NCBI GenBank assembly: GCA_027475525.1
Contig: JAMWFC010000089.1
Span: 186,001 to 250,000 of the forward strand
DNA: 64,000 nucleotides
Direction: 5' to 3'
From: Macrolepiota albuminosa
Taxonomy: Eukaryota; Basidiomycota; Agaricomycetes; Agaricales; Agaricaceae
Below, piece after piece: positions 13,240-26,424 of this stretch. Below the pieces are notes generated by a model. The model was not told where the DNA came from, did not search any database, and was given only the letters and a program-made list of their open reading frames with translations. A program made the translations under genes and the position numbers. Position 1 is the first letter of the stretch, and each line of letters opens with the position of its first letter.

Positions 13240-14478
13240 AGTGTGATCGATATCTCAGTACTTATCGTACCTACATGTTCAGATTCAATTGCTTGCTTCC
13301 TAAGGTAAACACGATGACCGCTATTTGTGCGTCAAAGGGAATAAGCACCGTTAGATGCCACTAACTAGTAAAATGAGAAAGCTAGGTATCGACAACGGGT
13401 TCTCGAGACGTCCTAGACTATGAGTCCTAGGAATGAGGTGTGAATGCAATCTGATGGCCATCTATGCCGACAGTCCGTGTTTGTCCTTGGATTGTGACAG
13501 AATCGATAACTTGCGTTCCGATATTTCGGGAACCAGGGTCTGATTTAAGAGATAGATCTATCTCACGAGATGGAAGCAGGGCAAAGCATGTAAAGCTTAA
13601 TTTCTCCATTGGCTAGATTCTCTGAAAATCTCTCCCGCGAAGAGAGATATGACAAATTTATGAGATCAGCAGCACCTTGAACATGAGGAGACGTTAAGAA
13701 TAGAAGACCATCATTAACAATCGAGGGTTATCATGTGCCGTCGTGACAGGTCGAGTCTCAACACAGTGACGATGATCTTGGCGTGGCGTCATGGATTCAG
13801 AGATCAGCAGGAAGGGAAGTAGTATTGTCGAAGATGACGTCCGTAAAAAATTGTATACGCGGCCTGGATAAATCAAGCACTCGCATCCAGAGAGGAAATC
13901 GAGCTTTGAGGTTTTAGGTATCAGGTCGGGATACCTTGCGTATCGGCCTAGTTGTACTAAAATAGGAAGAATCATTCAAACAGAGGACGGCAGCTAGAGT
14001 GCCCTCAGTTATACAAACCGCTCCTGGAAAGTAAATATCCTAATTTTCCCACGCTCGAAGGTGCATGAAAACCCTTGGCACATGATTTAATTTGAATGAA
14101 ATGTACGCAGCTGCCTCCACAACACACCCATACGGACCGCAGTTTGCCTTGAAGTCTAAGAAATGTTAACGTGCCTTGACCGTACGATAATGTCAGGGAT
14201 GAAAAACAGGATATGAAACCAGTGTTGTCAGGGAGCCTCTCGACTCAGTGCCAAGAAGGTGGGATAGAAAGTGGGCGCCAACCTTACAACTTTACAATGT
14301 CCAGGTGATCAACATTGACCATGCATATGGAGATGGGCGTCCTCAACAAGTGTTCAGGTACTGTTTTTGGCAGAAACACGAGCTGCTGTACCTCTTGTCA
14401 TTTTTCACAGTTCGAAATCCGATACAGAGTTCAGCTACTTCGAGTCTGAGGATTACTTAGAAGATATGAATCAAAGAC

Positions 14479-14632
14479 CTAAGGAAACCCGAAAAATAGA
14501 CCCCAGAAGTACATGACGAAGATGGATGATTCTTTGTTAAGTTCCCGGCCCGGGGCTAAGGAAACCCGAAAAATAGACCCCAGAAGTACATGACGAAGAT
14601 GGATGATTCTTTGTTAAGTTCCCGGCCCGGGG
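14479..14632. repeat. Perfect 77-bp tandem duplication (gene-poor region)
   Basis: Copies 14479-14555 and 14556-14632, each ending in a CCCGGCCCGGG-like GC tract. Confidence 0.93.
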
Positions 14633-15705
14633 GAACGAATTTTTGGAACGTCACACGTGGAAAATGATTTTCCGGATCTACTAATCTACCAACTGACACT
14701 TCAAAGCTTCAACGTTCAACAGGTGGAGGCGCCACTGCCCCATTGATTGTTGTACCATCTTTGTTTTCTTTGTCAGGACAGCTCGAGTTTGTTTATTCCA
14801 TCGCCCGCTACAACAGAAAGGATGTATTGGGTATGCGTGCTCTTTTTGCAAGAGATACTTCACGGCTTGGCCGTCGCCAGTTGATCAGGCCAAAATCAAC
14901 TCCTGGATGGTTCCTTTCCATTACTAGTTCTTAGTGGATGTTCGATTGGTATGAATCTGTACATCCTCTCTATCGATGGGCGTTTCAAACTAGTTTGACA
15001 ATTGGCTCCGCAGAAGTCCTTGTGATCAGTTAATTCCTAATTACCAATGAGCTGCAATGAGTCTAGACTGCACACACATGACTTGCGGCTCATAACTTCA
15101 TTTACTTATAGTCACCTAGATGACCACATGCCCCTGCCTTTCATTGTTGTGTTACGTATTTCGGGACAACCACCATGGCTGTGAAACTTCAGAGACAGAG
15201 CACCTGTATTACAAGGGTCTGCATGCTTTCTTCATATTTAATGAGGTAATACCCACTGCTATCGTTGTGATATGGGCAGTGTCAGGTTCTTCACTGCTAC
15301 TTTTTAGTAAGAACAGATCCTACATTGATGATACTGAAACGTGTGACTGCAACCCATAATTACTGACGATCGTGCTGTACATCCTTGCAATTTCGTGATC
15401 TAAAAACAATGCTGGGAGAGAAGGATCCCTCGTGAGTTCGTTTTGCTATTAAACTTCATTTTCCATGGAATCCTTTCTGTTCATTCTTTGAGTTCCAAGC
15501 GTACGGCAAGTCTCATCGAACGCTTTTCTTGCAGGCCATCAGTTCCCGATCACATCTAATTCATCAATTCCTAATCACTGAACCCTACTGTTTGTGGTTC
15601 CGTCCTGGATTTATCCATCAAAATACGATGATTTCAACGCTGAGAATCAAAAAGGGTGTGCAGAGCTCAGACCTGCCTGTATCGTTCAGGGTTACATTAT
15701 ATGCA

Positions 15706-15859
15706 TGTGGTCCTGCGGCACGTTGACAGTTAGCGGCAGGGATGCCGCCGGGATCGTATACAACTTTGTAAATATTTCCACGTGTGGTCCTGCGGCACGT
15801 TGACAGTTAGCGGCAGGGATGCCGCCGGGATCGTATACAACTTTGTAAATATTTCCACG
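15706..15859. repeat. Perfect 77-bp tandem duplication (gene-poor region)
   Basis: Copies 15706-15782 and 15783-15859; the last one before a 29-kb stretch in which I found none. Confidence 0.93.
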
Positions 15860-16994
15860 CCTAATCTCCCTCTCAAAACATCAAAGTCATTCTATTTCTT
15901 GTCATGGTTCACCAAAGCTTGCCTTAGGCTTCTGTAAGGCACTATCGGATGTTTTTATGCGGTGACCATATCAGATTGCCACAGGTCTGCAGTGTCAATT
16001 GTGGAAAATGGTGCAAATCAATCTTTCCGGGCCCTCGCGGCACATCACATCACTTTTTGGAATGCAGGGGACATGCCCTTTTGATCTTATGATAGAGTTT
16101 CGATAATTCACAAGCAATTGTCAGGTTGCCGCCGGATCTGACGAAGCGGGTTATATCCTGTTCGTCATGGGTGCCCTTTTGTTTGAGGGAAAACCATGTT
16201 AAGGGACCTAAGATGATACGATGTACTCAGAAGCACGTTTGAAAGCAATTATTGCGCTGCGTGTGCCCTATGTGCTTCAATGGTTGACGATGTCTGTATC
16301 GGTTTTCGTGGGTCAAAAGACCCAAAAATAGTTAACGGTCCGGACCCTTGCTCATAAGCGAGACTGACGTTTTTCTACACAATCTAGGCAATGGGTGCAG
16401 GTTCGTCTTGCCAGATTCTGGAATTCTCCGTTGGAGAACTAAAAGGAAGGTAGGCACCTTGGATTTTTTGCACCCGAATACAGTGGTGAAAGATGGGCCG
16501 TTAACAGTCATGTGGAAGACTGTTATGCCGAATTACTCTCTAGCTCCACGGATATGAAGGTGCAGCAAAAAGTGAAACGGTTCCTGGACGCTTCATTCTG
16601 TAGAAAGACGAGGATTCTGACCCTCAGAAAGAACAATACAAAGAGCTGAGGCCGTTACGTGCAGTTTATGATCTTTTATGATATGCACATGGTCGACCTA
16701 CTATCCCCATTCTGGGGTATGGAACAATGTCGGTCATGACGGAGTAGAATGTGCTGGACAGTTTACCCCAAAAGGCTCAGATCTTCCCATCGACCGAGAT
16801 TGGAGTGCGCAGGGTCGGGCTCTCAAAATCAGGCATGAGGTGATTGGAGAGTGATTGCGGGCTGCGGCAAATGCCAGAAGTTTATAGATGGCAGAACTGG
16901 GTAAAAATAAGTAAGAGCACCTCTTTCCTGGCAGACGCGTACGTAGGAGGACCCTGTGGACGATTGGCGACAGCGAGGCCTTGTACTATTTAAG

Positions 16995-19900
16995 ATGATT
17001 TCACAGACTGCCGAATCGGGCCAGGACCAAGAGCGAGGACGCAAAGCCAATTCCGACTCGGATATGCAGGGACAGCTTGAACACCATGAAAACCAAGTCT
17101 CCTCTCGAGATTCTTCATCCACGACAGCAGCCATGGACGACTCACAACCTGCTCCACCGTCCACGTCAACTGCACCGTACGTTGCGTACCCATATTGCCT
17201 GTATCACGCTCACGCTTCAGTTTTACAGACAAATTCGTTCGAGGATAACGGTCGTTTGCGCAGAGGTCTTATCTCGCCACTATGTTACCCGTTTCCGGCT
17301 CATTTTTTCTTGACAGTGTAAGCGGCTCAAGCTTAAATGTGACAGACGCATACCATGTGGGAGCTGTACAAAGCGTGATACTGTGTCGCGTTGTATCTAT
17401 TCACCAGCGGCCGCAGAAAAGGTCGACCTACATTCCATCAATAACCGTCTTATACAGGTTGAAACGCTTCTCTCTATGATAACCTCTGGCAAGACTCCAC
17501 CGCCATTCCAGTCGTCTTATCCACTCGCCCAGGTTCCTCTAGCCTCTTCACATACTGTGACAGCCCGACCGAGCCATGTCGCCTCTAACACCGCCTCACC
17601 TATATCTATCCGTGTGCATGACCTTGTAAATATATGGCTGGCCCATTGTCAGCTCGACATCTTCACGACTGGTAACCACATTTCGCTCAAATCTCCACAG
17701 CAGGACGGTCCTTTCGTCAAGCTTGAGCAGTCATCTGTCGACCTTTTTCATCTCTCTGGTGATCTATATCACAAAGACACGTTCCTAATAAATCAAGGGC
17801 CCCCGGCCAGCCGAAATGACACTTCGACTGCTCGACAAACTCTGCCTCCTCCCTACCTATATAATACACAATGCCAAGAGGAATCCTCGTATTCTGCTCA
17901 GGATCCATTCCCTTGCGAGCACACAGCCTCACAGGATAAATTCTCCTCTGTTTCCCCGTCAAGAAAGCCTTTCGCGACACCTGCTATATTTGACTATCTC
18001 CCGCATCCAGCTGTACGTATACGACTCTTAAATGGTGCCCGCTCAGCGATCCCGCATCTTTCTCTCCTTATTCATTGGACAAGAGTTGCTGAGCTTGCTG
18101 ATACAGGTGTCGCCACCGCCCGGGTAGAGGAGGACTGTCAGGCATCTTCAGCGATTGCTGTCTTTGGCGCTCGTACAGCTTCCCGCTCTCCGTCGCCATC
18201 GCCTCTAGCTTCGTCGCGTTCCGCACCTGGTCTCCCCCTGTTCGCTTGTTTATGCTATTTGCTTGCTCTTGGGGCGCTGGAATCTCCCGGTGATACATCA
18301 GTGGATCATTCCTTCTTATACGCCCTAGCCGGCCAGGCGATTGGCGTCTGGGAGGAGTATAGAAGTTTTTCAGATGCGAAAGAGGAAGAGAACTATCTTG
18401 GCAGTGTTGACGAGTCAGTAGATGCGAGTAAGGCGAAGCAAGCAGAGGAGGAAAAAGACGACTTAGATCATGTGGTGGCGTTACTCCTTCAAGTCAAGTA
18501 TCTACTGCGCATGGGGTCTGCGACGTCAGTGAAAGTCATGGCGGAGGCCGTTTTTCCTCTGGTATACATAATTTTTGAGTTTTTTTTTTGGTGGGACCTT
18601 ACTTTTTTTCCAGATCGGCAAGTTGGTCAATGCCGCACGTAGACTTGGGCTTTCCCGTGATCCAGAGTCAGAAACAGGCGTACGAAAGAATACCAAGGCG
18701 GCTGATGAGAGGCAAAGGATGATTTGGTGGGATATCATGTTCTACGACATGTGAGTTGCCCGTGGTTTGTCACACTCTGGTTGTTTATGTGAGGATTTAT
18801 AGTTTTACTTCCGATGTTCTCGAGCAAACGCCTCTCATAACTTCGTACTCGTACGATACCAGATTACCCATCATTGCGCGTGTTCCCTCGCGTCTATCAA
18901 ATTCTTGCAAGCAATCTCATGTAAACGCTGATGGAGATGACGAAGGTGGCCCATCCGCTGGACACGTAGATGAAGACGAGCGAGGTCCATTATTTGCTAC
19001 AGCTAGTTGTCCCACCAAAGCACGGATACTCTCGCGTCTTATTCCTCCTTCAAAAACAAAGACCAAGACCAAGGTATGCTCTCCTATACTTGACGATGCA
19101 GAAACAGGGTTCTTTGGCGTTCGCTGCCGGTATGTTCTCTGTCTCAATCTCTCTCTCTACTCTCCCTTGACATCTAGACCTTCACAGCCTTACCCGCTTA
19201 GCTCAAACGGTGAAACGTCGTCTTGCTCATCCAGGCTGTGATTGCTGTACCTGCGAGAGCGGCTACACCCTCGACCAAGCCGTGAAAGTTGAAGCTGAGA
19301 TCCGAGCCTGGGTCTCGGACCTCCCCTCCTCCCTTCGTCTCGAGTCTCATTCTACACCCGAAATCAAATGTGCGAAACATACAGCTATTGCTGCTGAACT
19401 TGCTGTCTTCGCAAATCGCATGATCATCTCTGTCTATGTACCTCTCATGCGGCCTCCACAAGACGGCGCTGCTTCATCAAGCACGAGCGTATATTCTGCT
19501 GCACACCCATGGAACCCTGCAAGCCGAGCAACACTTGATGCGGCGCAGAGTGTTGTGCGTGCCGCAAGGGTATTTCATCGTCTTTCTGGGAATGGAATAT
19601 CCTTTATGTATGATTTCTATCCCTTGCAGAAGGCGGTGGTCGATGCTCTGATGATTTGCGCTCATTCTGGATTCGCGTCGACAAAGCCTGGGCGTACTGT
19701 GGTATTAGTTGAGGAAGTCAGTGTTGCTCTGGACGTGCTCGATGCGATTGGTACATCAGAAGGCAAAGTGTCGCGCCTGCTCGCGTCACTGAAGAGGAGG
19801 ATTGAGTCGGGTGATGTGTGTAGAAAGGGTGAGGAGAACACACTCAAAAGAAAGCGTGCTGGACTCGACGTGCCGCATACTGTTGAACGAGTTAAGATGA

Positions 19901-21147
19901 ATGGACATACGGAGGCGACGCCGATGGCTGTGGACTCGGACAGTCACCACGGGAAGGCAAGCGATAGTCTATCATCAGTGTCCCAGCAGCCTAATCGGCC
20001 TGTGATCCCGCCTTCGCCGCCGAGGCAGAACTCCGTGCCTCGTAGCAATAAAGGCAAGGACAGAAAGCACTCAAAAAAATCTCTGTATCCTGCTCTTGGT
20101 TACCGCGATCGAGAAAAGGATAGTACGCACTGGTTGATGAAAAAAATCAACGTGGCCAAGTTGGAGGGATCTATGTCCGAGGAGTTGCCTGTAGAGGATA
20201 TGCATCCGAACAACTTCCAGTCTCAGCAACCATCTCCCATTCAGCATCCTATCAGTCAACCCATCGTGGACAATGGGTATCGCTCTAGGTCGTCATCTAT
20301 ATCACGCACATCTAGATTGCAGGCCAGTGAGTATCCTCAACACTACGCCGAAGAGCGGGAAGAGGATATCCACGCAAGTCAGCGTCGTCGATTTAGCATC
20401 AACGACGCCGGCCAGCACCAGGCCCATCAACTCCAACACCAACAATCGTTCACTCCTCCTCACTATATTCATAGCCAACCATCGTCCCGTACCGAGTCAT
20501 ATGAAGCACCCCGCAGTTTTGATCAACTCGGCAGGTCTTTCGATCAGGGCTCGACGAGTAGTGAGAGCACGTACGGCGGTCCACCGAGTCCATACGCCAA
20601 TTCGAGCAGTGGACACTTATCTGCGGCCAGTTCGCCATATGGATCAGCGACTGGGCACCCGCATACACCCGTATTGTACCCATCCAGCAATTCGCATCAT
20701 TCCAGCCCACCAGAATTTGTCCAGCACTCTGCTGTCTCTAGTCCACAGACGTACTATCAATTGTCCTCAGCATACGAGCCTTACGAAGCACAAGCGACGC
20801 AACAGCAGCAAATTCCCAAGGCGAGTACGACGGACAGCCCGATACCCGAGCATAACCAGGTTCCTACTCCTCCTGGCGAAGCGATGATAACTCAGGTATC
20901 GCAGGCTCTCCCAGTCTACGAAAAGGCTATGTACGACATTGAGGCGCCTGTAGAACTTGTCCAGCAGCAGCAACATCAGATACACCATTATCAAGTCTCA
21001 AGTGGGCGGGGTACACCCGTCGACCACCTACCAATGAACGCGTCGACGCCTGAGGCTTGGACGACAACTCAGTATATTCAATCACAACAACCGCTTGCCG
21101 AACATCAAGACTCACAATATTGGTCTACAGGCCACATGTACTACTAG
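16995..21147 (+). CDS. Zn(2)Cys(6) fungal transcription factor, 1295 residues
   Basis: Six exons join in phase: 16995-17176, 17229-17265, 17317-18561, 18614-18750, 18803-19129 and 19188-21147. The zinc cluster is CAEC-x6-C-x5-C-x2-C-x8-C (C71, C74, C81, C87, C90, C99), the classical binuclear cluster binding CGG-type sites, followed by an INNRLIQVETLLSMI linker helix. The middle region matches the fungal-specific TF homology domain: ACLCYLLALGALES, IGKLVNAARRLGLSRDPE, MIWWDIMFYDIFTSD and RLTRLAQTVKRRL. The C-terminus (about residue 880 on) is Ser/Pro/Gln-rich with His-rich and poly-Gln patches, as in activation regions. The first Cys pair is split from the rest by an intron with unusual donor GTCTTA. 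Target genes are unknown. Confidence 0.85.
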
Positions 21148-21694
21148 TAAAACTCTTCTAGAAGTCCGATCACGACTCCACTTCCTACATGACCATGATC
21201 GAAGAAAATGTCGCTCATTAAACTCTATGCTTCGTTATGCTGCGTCGTTCATTTATGGTTTCCCTGTCTCCATATATCAAATACTTGACTCGTTCGTATC
21301 TATGAAAGTTCTGTATTCACCAGCTCATTTATGACCGTTACGATCATATACCCTTACCCCCTGACACTCTTTAGAGGTAGTGGGACTTTTATACCTGGTT
21401 TTATTGCAGAACGTCCTGCATCTTATAGTAAGTTCCTTTCAGGTTCTGTCAGCCTAGCACTAATTGCTGATACGATGTTTTGCAGTTTGTTGATGAACTC
21501 TGCTGCCGCTCAACGTTCATTACCGCGAATAGATTCTCTTTGACTGTTGGATATGTACAGACTATCCATTTCTAATGTGGACATCTTATCGTCCATTGTA
21601 CGATGTATCTATTTCTTTTCTATCGGACACATGTGAACGCTTGCGATAAACCAGGCTCCTGCTACGATAAAATTATCCTTGAGAAAAATATTAA
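21148..21694. other. Spacer between the zinc-cluster gene and tRNA-Ala
   Basis: 3' UTR and spacer; only short chance ORFs, no motif or repeat recognised. Confidence 0.4.
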
Positions 21695-21779
21695 GGGCAC
21701 ATGGTGTAGTTGGTTATCACGCCCGCTTAGCACCTGTAGGTCTTGCGGGCGGTGCCCGGTTCAATTCCGGGTGTGTCCA
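21695..21779 (+). tRNA. tRNA-Ala (AGC) with an 11-nt intron
   Basis: The acceptor GGGCACA pairs with TGTGTCC and includes the G3-U70 wobble that defines alanine tRNAs; the discriminator is A. The anticodon stem CCCGC/GCGGG encloses an 18-nt loop starting TTAGCAC, giving anticodon AGC and an 11-nt intron. The T arm is CCCGG-TTCAATT-CCGGG and the D stem GTG/CAC. Confidence 0.92.
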
Positions 21780-21852
21780 GTTTTTGTGGCCCTTGTCTCA
21801 CATTTATGAGAAATGACGTCTGAGCGTTTTCTCAGCCCTTAAGTCAACTATC

Positions 21853-22921
21853 ATGGAGTCCCTTCCCATCGATTTCTCGCATCCTGCTGTCCAAGATTAT
21901 ATTGCTCTGGTTCGGCTCCAAGTCCTTACTCCACTTTCTCTACTCGTGAATGTCGCTATTCTCGTCGTTTGCACCGTCCTCGCTACCCCCTCAATCGCCG
22001 AAGTGGCCGATGACCATCCTACTTCAATTTCTCCTCATCCGCCTACAATTGCTCTCTTTGTATTGGTTATCTTTCTTAGTCAATTAGGCTATTGCCTCCT
22101 CCTTGTTCTAGCCAGTAAACCCGAGACAAAACAGACGCTTACAAAAGCAGTCGGCTTATCGCTTGTTTTTGCCAATTGGGTGATGGCATTTTGGGCAATT
22201 GCATGGGTATTTCAGTGGTTCTTAGTTGCGACAATACTTCAGGGCGTCCTACTTCTCCTATTATGTTACTCTAATCTCGCACTTTTGGTATATCATCCTC
22301 CGACATCAGCGCGTCCGATGGACACAGCTTTGATTCATGCGCCACTCCGTTTCTTCTTGACATTACCTCTTGCTATTCTTTTCCCATACTCTCTATTGTA
22401 TGTCCTATTTTGTCAAATAGAATAGGATACTGAGATTTTTCATAGCGTCGCTCTTGGGTTATACTTTGATCCCACCTCGCCTGGCTCACCACGGCATTAC
22501 TCCGCGTGGCATGCGTGGTCTGGGTTTGCAGTCGTGATGTCGACCAACTTGTTTGCCCTCGTAATAATTGCCCTTCGAAGGGACATCGTGTGGTGTATCG
22601 CCGCGACTTGGCTATGCGTGAGCATTTGGTTGGAGACGCCTAAGCCTGCCCCAGTCTATGTACGTTCTTCCATTCCACCTACATGCATCGCAATGCCCCT
22701 GATACAATTGACGTGTACAGATAACGGTAATTACGTTCACTGCAATCCATCCATTGGCGTTCTTCCTTTCGCATGTGTACGATTTCTTCTATGGCCGTCG
22801 CCGCCGGGGGAGAGTGGCGCTTCCGCCGGATGACACTGCACTACATCGCGAGGGCTCAGAAAGGTCAAGGGACGGTACTCTCAGGGAAGTCGATGAGGAG
22901 GCGGTTTGGGGTGGGAGGTAG
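21853..22921 (+). CDS. Multi-pass membrane protein of unknown function
   Basis: Exons 21853-22397, 22446-22659 and 22721-22921 (introns 48 and 61 nt) give 319 residues. Roughly eight hydrophobic segments are visible, for example LLVNVAILVVCTVL (about 30-45), TIALFVLVIFLSQLGYCLLL (about 67-87), LVATILQGVLLLLLCY, FFLTLPLAILFPYSLL, DIVWCIAATWLCVSIWL and ITVITFTAIHPLAFFL, followed by an Arg-rich, acidic cytosolic-type tail (GRRRRGRVALPPDD). No catalytic motif or named transporter signature is recognised. The start ATG lies 74 bp after tRNA-Ala on the same strand. Confidence 0.75.
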
Positions 22922-24828
22922 TCTGATTGGTTTTTGGCGGCCTCATTAGCGATCTCTTTTGACGTCAAAGGAAAAAATTTGACATTTTGGGTCTCAGTGT
23001 TGTGCCTTGGTAGCCTTGAGGCATTAAATTCGAAAAGGAAGTGCCTTCCAGCTCTGATTCTTGAGGGGACGATCAACGTTCACGTCCAAATCGATGCATC
23101 CCTTGTACCCAATAGACAGGTGTCTGTACACGATTCTTGGCGCTCACACGGGTCTTCGGACGTTATTCTATCAATTAAATGAGCATCCGGTCATTTCAAA
23201 TTCGTTAGTTAAAATTTGAGGTAATTACTGACCGGCCAACGTGTCGGTCTCCCCGACAGCCAGGAACATTAAGGGCCGAAGCAAGAAAATCTAATGATTC
23301 TTTATGCCTTGTGCTGCTGATATAGCGCAGCTTTGAAGAAAAGGGCCTTCCAAAGTTACTGCATAGATCGGTCTCAGAAAGTGTGTACATTGGAAATTTT
23401 GAACCAGAAAAGGGTTGCAAGAATACGCAGAAGACTATAACATGTGTGAAACTCGATCATGAACGACGTTGTGACAGGAACGGAGCACTCAATATGCACC
23501 CCATTGATTAAAGTTCGTAATCATCCTCGTTCTCAGAGTACCTACCGGTTTGTTACATTGAGTAATCGGCTGGCATGATACTCGGGTTCAAGGAATCACA
23601 GGTGTGAAACGAGTGAGATCTGCCTGAGATGGATGGAGAGTACCAGGTGAGTCTGCCGTCTACAAGTAGGTAGCACACTGTATCGCATGTCTTGAAAAAC
23701 AAGTAGGTAGCAAACTGTATCGCATGCCTTCAAAACGTGAGTCCCAAATTTGGGGTGCAGATGACATTCATCCCGGTTTTACTTGTATCTTGTCCATGGA
23801 AACTTGGAGACTTCGGGCATGGAAGAACTGGTCAGCATGAGAGATGACACTTGCATGAATGGACCGTTCAAGGTGGCAGAGATACCCAGTGACTGTAAAG
23901 ATTGTCCCAGTTCGAACCCTCCTGATAATTCTTGATGTTTTGCAGCCTGAGATAGTTGGATAATATGTACATAGTAAGCACTAAGCCCAGCACAATTTTT
24001 TGACGTCTATCGAAGAAGCAATAATAAGTAGCTGAGATGACTCTCGAACTTTTTTATCGGAGTTCATAACAAGACGGAAAGATCCGATTTCGGGGAGAAC
24101 GAATCACTAATCTTCAATGACAAAATCGACTTCAAAAACCATCTGCACCAAGTTCCATGAATGACGTTGGCGACTCGATTCCTCCAATTGCAAGGGCTAT
24201 GTGCATGGAAGACAATTCATCAGCTCTAGCTCGTAACGATCATCAGCTAATTGTACATTCAATCCATCTGAATGTACTTATGAGAGAGTGGAATTGCATA
24301 ACATTAAACCAACAGCAATTTCAGGACGTATTCAAGTTGACCGTTAGCTGCAATATGTAAGTGAACATTCACAGAGAATGGCCCCGATGACCGGTACCGT
24401 GGCCAACTTTTGCTACTTACAATTGACCGTCTCACCATTAGAATTTTCGCACTCAGGTATCGAGGCATTAAAATCCTTCTCCACTGTGAAATCCGGTTAA
24501 ATCAGACATAATTCTTGTGAGCTGCTGGTGATTTCGTGTAGGCTATCTGCAATGTTGAGAGGGGCATAAGACAAACGTCGTCTAGTTTTCCTCAAATCTA
24601 GTGATGTTCAGGATACACCATTTCTTAACTTGAAAGGGCATGATTGGATAGACTTTCCTTGGGCTAGGGAACACCGGCAACGCAGTTAACGTGTTCCAAA
24701 CGTCGATTTAGGGCTTGGTCATACTACCGTTCATCATCTATCGCGGACATCGATAAGTCTGTCCGTTCTGGTAGCTGGGGGTCTCCTGTATCAATAAAAA
24801 AAAGCTTCTGTTCTGGCCCTCACTGCAG
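22922..24828. other. 1.9-kb region without a recognised gene
   Basis: Short ORFs only, none with a motif. Contains an imperfect 37-bp tandem repeat at 23662-23735. Confidence 0.4.
23662..23735. repeat. Imperfect 37-bp tandem repeat
   Basis: Copies 23662-23698 and 23699-23735 begin ACAAGTAGGTAGCA and differ at about three positions. Divergent copies and the 37-bp period set it apart from the exact 77-bp duplications. Confidence 0.85.
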
Positions 24829-26424
24829 TTGCAGTTGCCTTACCTCCTTGTCTCTTCGTGTTCTCAGGCTAATTGGCTCTGTCTCTGGCTTCTAGTCCAG
24901 TTTCTCTGTGTCCGCAGCCAGCAACTTCAAGAGAAAATCTGTCAGGCTGTGAAGTTGGCTCAAGAAACCTCGATGATCAATAAGTGCCCAAGTGCCCAGA
25001 AAATGAGAACCAGTGTACGAGAACCCAGACCTCTCGACAACCTTCCCCCGACCCATCATCCTATGACGCCACGGAGTTCGGCTTCGACGATGGTGATGCT
25101 AATGATGATATAGACAGCCCGGGCCCTTTCATCACTATCCACGAGATTAGACATGACATGATTGTTGTTGTCGTTCATGGTATGCACAAATGGCCAAGCC
25201 GTCTTACGTGGTCGTCTAATGTGTATAAAGACCGTTTCGAAATCGGCGGACAATATGATAGCTCTGGGTAGAAGGCTTTGAACAGATCTTCTGTCGGTAG
25301 CTGGGTGCCATTTGTAATGCACTTGAGGTTTCCCTAAAGGAATATGACAATCTGTTCTTCATCATGACGAGTTACTATCAACTCACTTCTCCGGTATGTA
25401 GTTACTCATCCATATCAGGAGTTGATGGACTGCGATTTGTTTACTGTTCTAGGAGGAAACGGGTGGCGCAACTTGTGAGCCGTGATGAAAAGAAAAAATA
25501 TTTTCCTCAAGCCGATTATTGGTCTTTAGGCCTCATCGTTTCGAATTGGAGCAAAGTGTCGATAACCCAGTTGCGAGTGAGGCCAATTTTTTTTTACTTT
25601 CAGACGCTTTCACAAGAAGGTTTCACTATCAGCACGTTATCTCGTCATGGAGGTACGTAAGGCATAGGCTTGTTCAAGTAAGGAATGGGGCTGTTCGGTA
25701 CCATTTTGGTTAGTTGATACGCCCAGCGCCTGGACACCGTCTCGACTACATACAAACTCGTGCTCACACATATTTTTCGGGACCCTACGGGTATGCTTTT
25801 CTACGACACCCGATTTTGTGGTTTCATTCTACAGTAATATGCATAATGAGTTCCATGGCATCGAGAAGCATGGCGAAGGTAAGTCGTCCTTCATTTCGGC
25901 TTTTACTCCTCTAACTCATAATCTATCCAGATCTAAATTCAATCCCTATCGGAAAGGATGTCCCTTCTGAACGGTTGAGACCTTGTTACAGCGGGAATCG
26001 GGATGTCTTCTTTCCAATTCTAGTTGGTCCCAGTGGGCAACTAGACGTTAATCACACTTGGATCAGTCCTCATACACATTGGGAACCATCTGGGGAAACC
26101 TATAACTCCCGCACTCCCGCTTTTATGTCAATCTATCATTTTTACCATATCTCAGTATATATCTGTATCTTGTGTCACATCTGTTGTGTACTCGTTGTCG
26201 TTGTGTTTTTCTAGATTTACCGCTTCGTATAGAACGATTCTGCAATTTTCAGTACTATCTTTTACGTGAAAGGTTTTCTCTACCAATCTCGGAACTCAAA
26301 CGGATTATTTCCCTGTGCTGTTGCTTGGGCCACGACAATCTTACGAAAGGTGATGGAGGTCGCATCGAGGGATTTCGACTCAATCGGACAGAGCCTTCAA
26401 GCTACGAAAGGATTCCCCTCGTCT
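24829..26424 (+). pseudogene. Possible unidentified multi-exon gene or decayed gene
   Basis: Several protein-like + frames follow one another with usable splice sites, for example DPSSYDATEFGFDDGDANDD (about 25035), HEIRHDMIVVVVHGMHKWPS, RKRVAQLVSRDEKKKYFPQA (after a GTATGT..CTAG intron near 25393-25451), LEQSVDNPVASEANFFLLSD, and GNRDVFFPILVGPSG (about 25990). I could not build a single uninterrupted reading frame or recognise a family. It may be an unknown gene with many small introns, or a pseudogene. Confidence 0.3.

Larger units (their letters stand above)
11691..16994. other. 5.3-kb gene-poor region rich in 77-bp duplications
   Basis: I see only short, unrelated ORFs on both strands and no recognisable domain, RNA gene or intact transposon. 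Six 77-bp tandem duplications lie between 11767 and 15859. The end of the region (about 16850-16994) should contain the promoter of the zinc-cluster regulator. Confidence 0.4.

Noticed and set aside
18970..19170. Alternative frame with short introns in the zinc-cluster gene
   Set aside because: It needs a 28-34 nt intron. The frame through GFFGVRCR with acceptor at 19186-19187 joins in phase to LTRLAQTVKRR.
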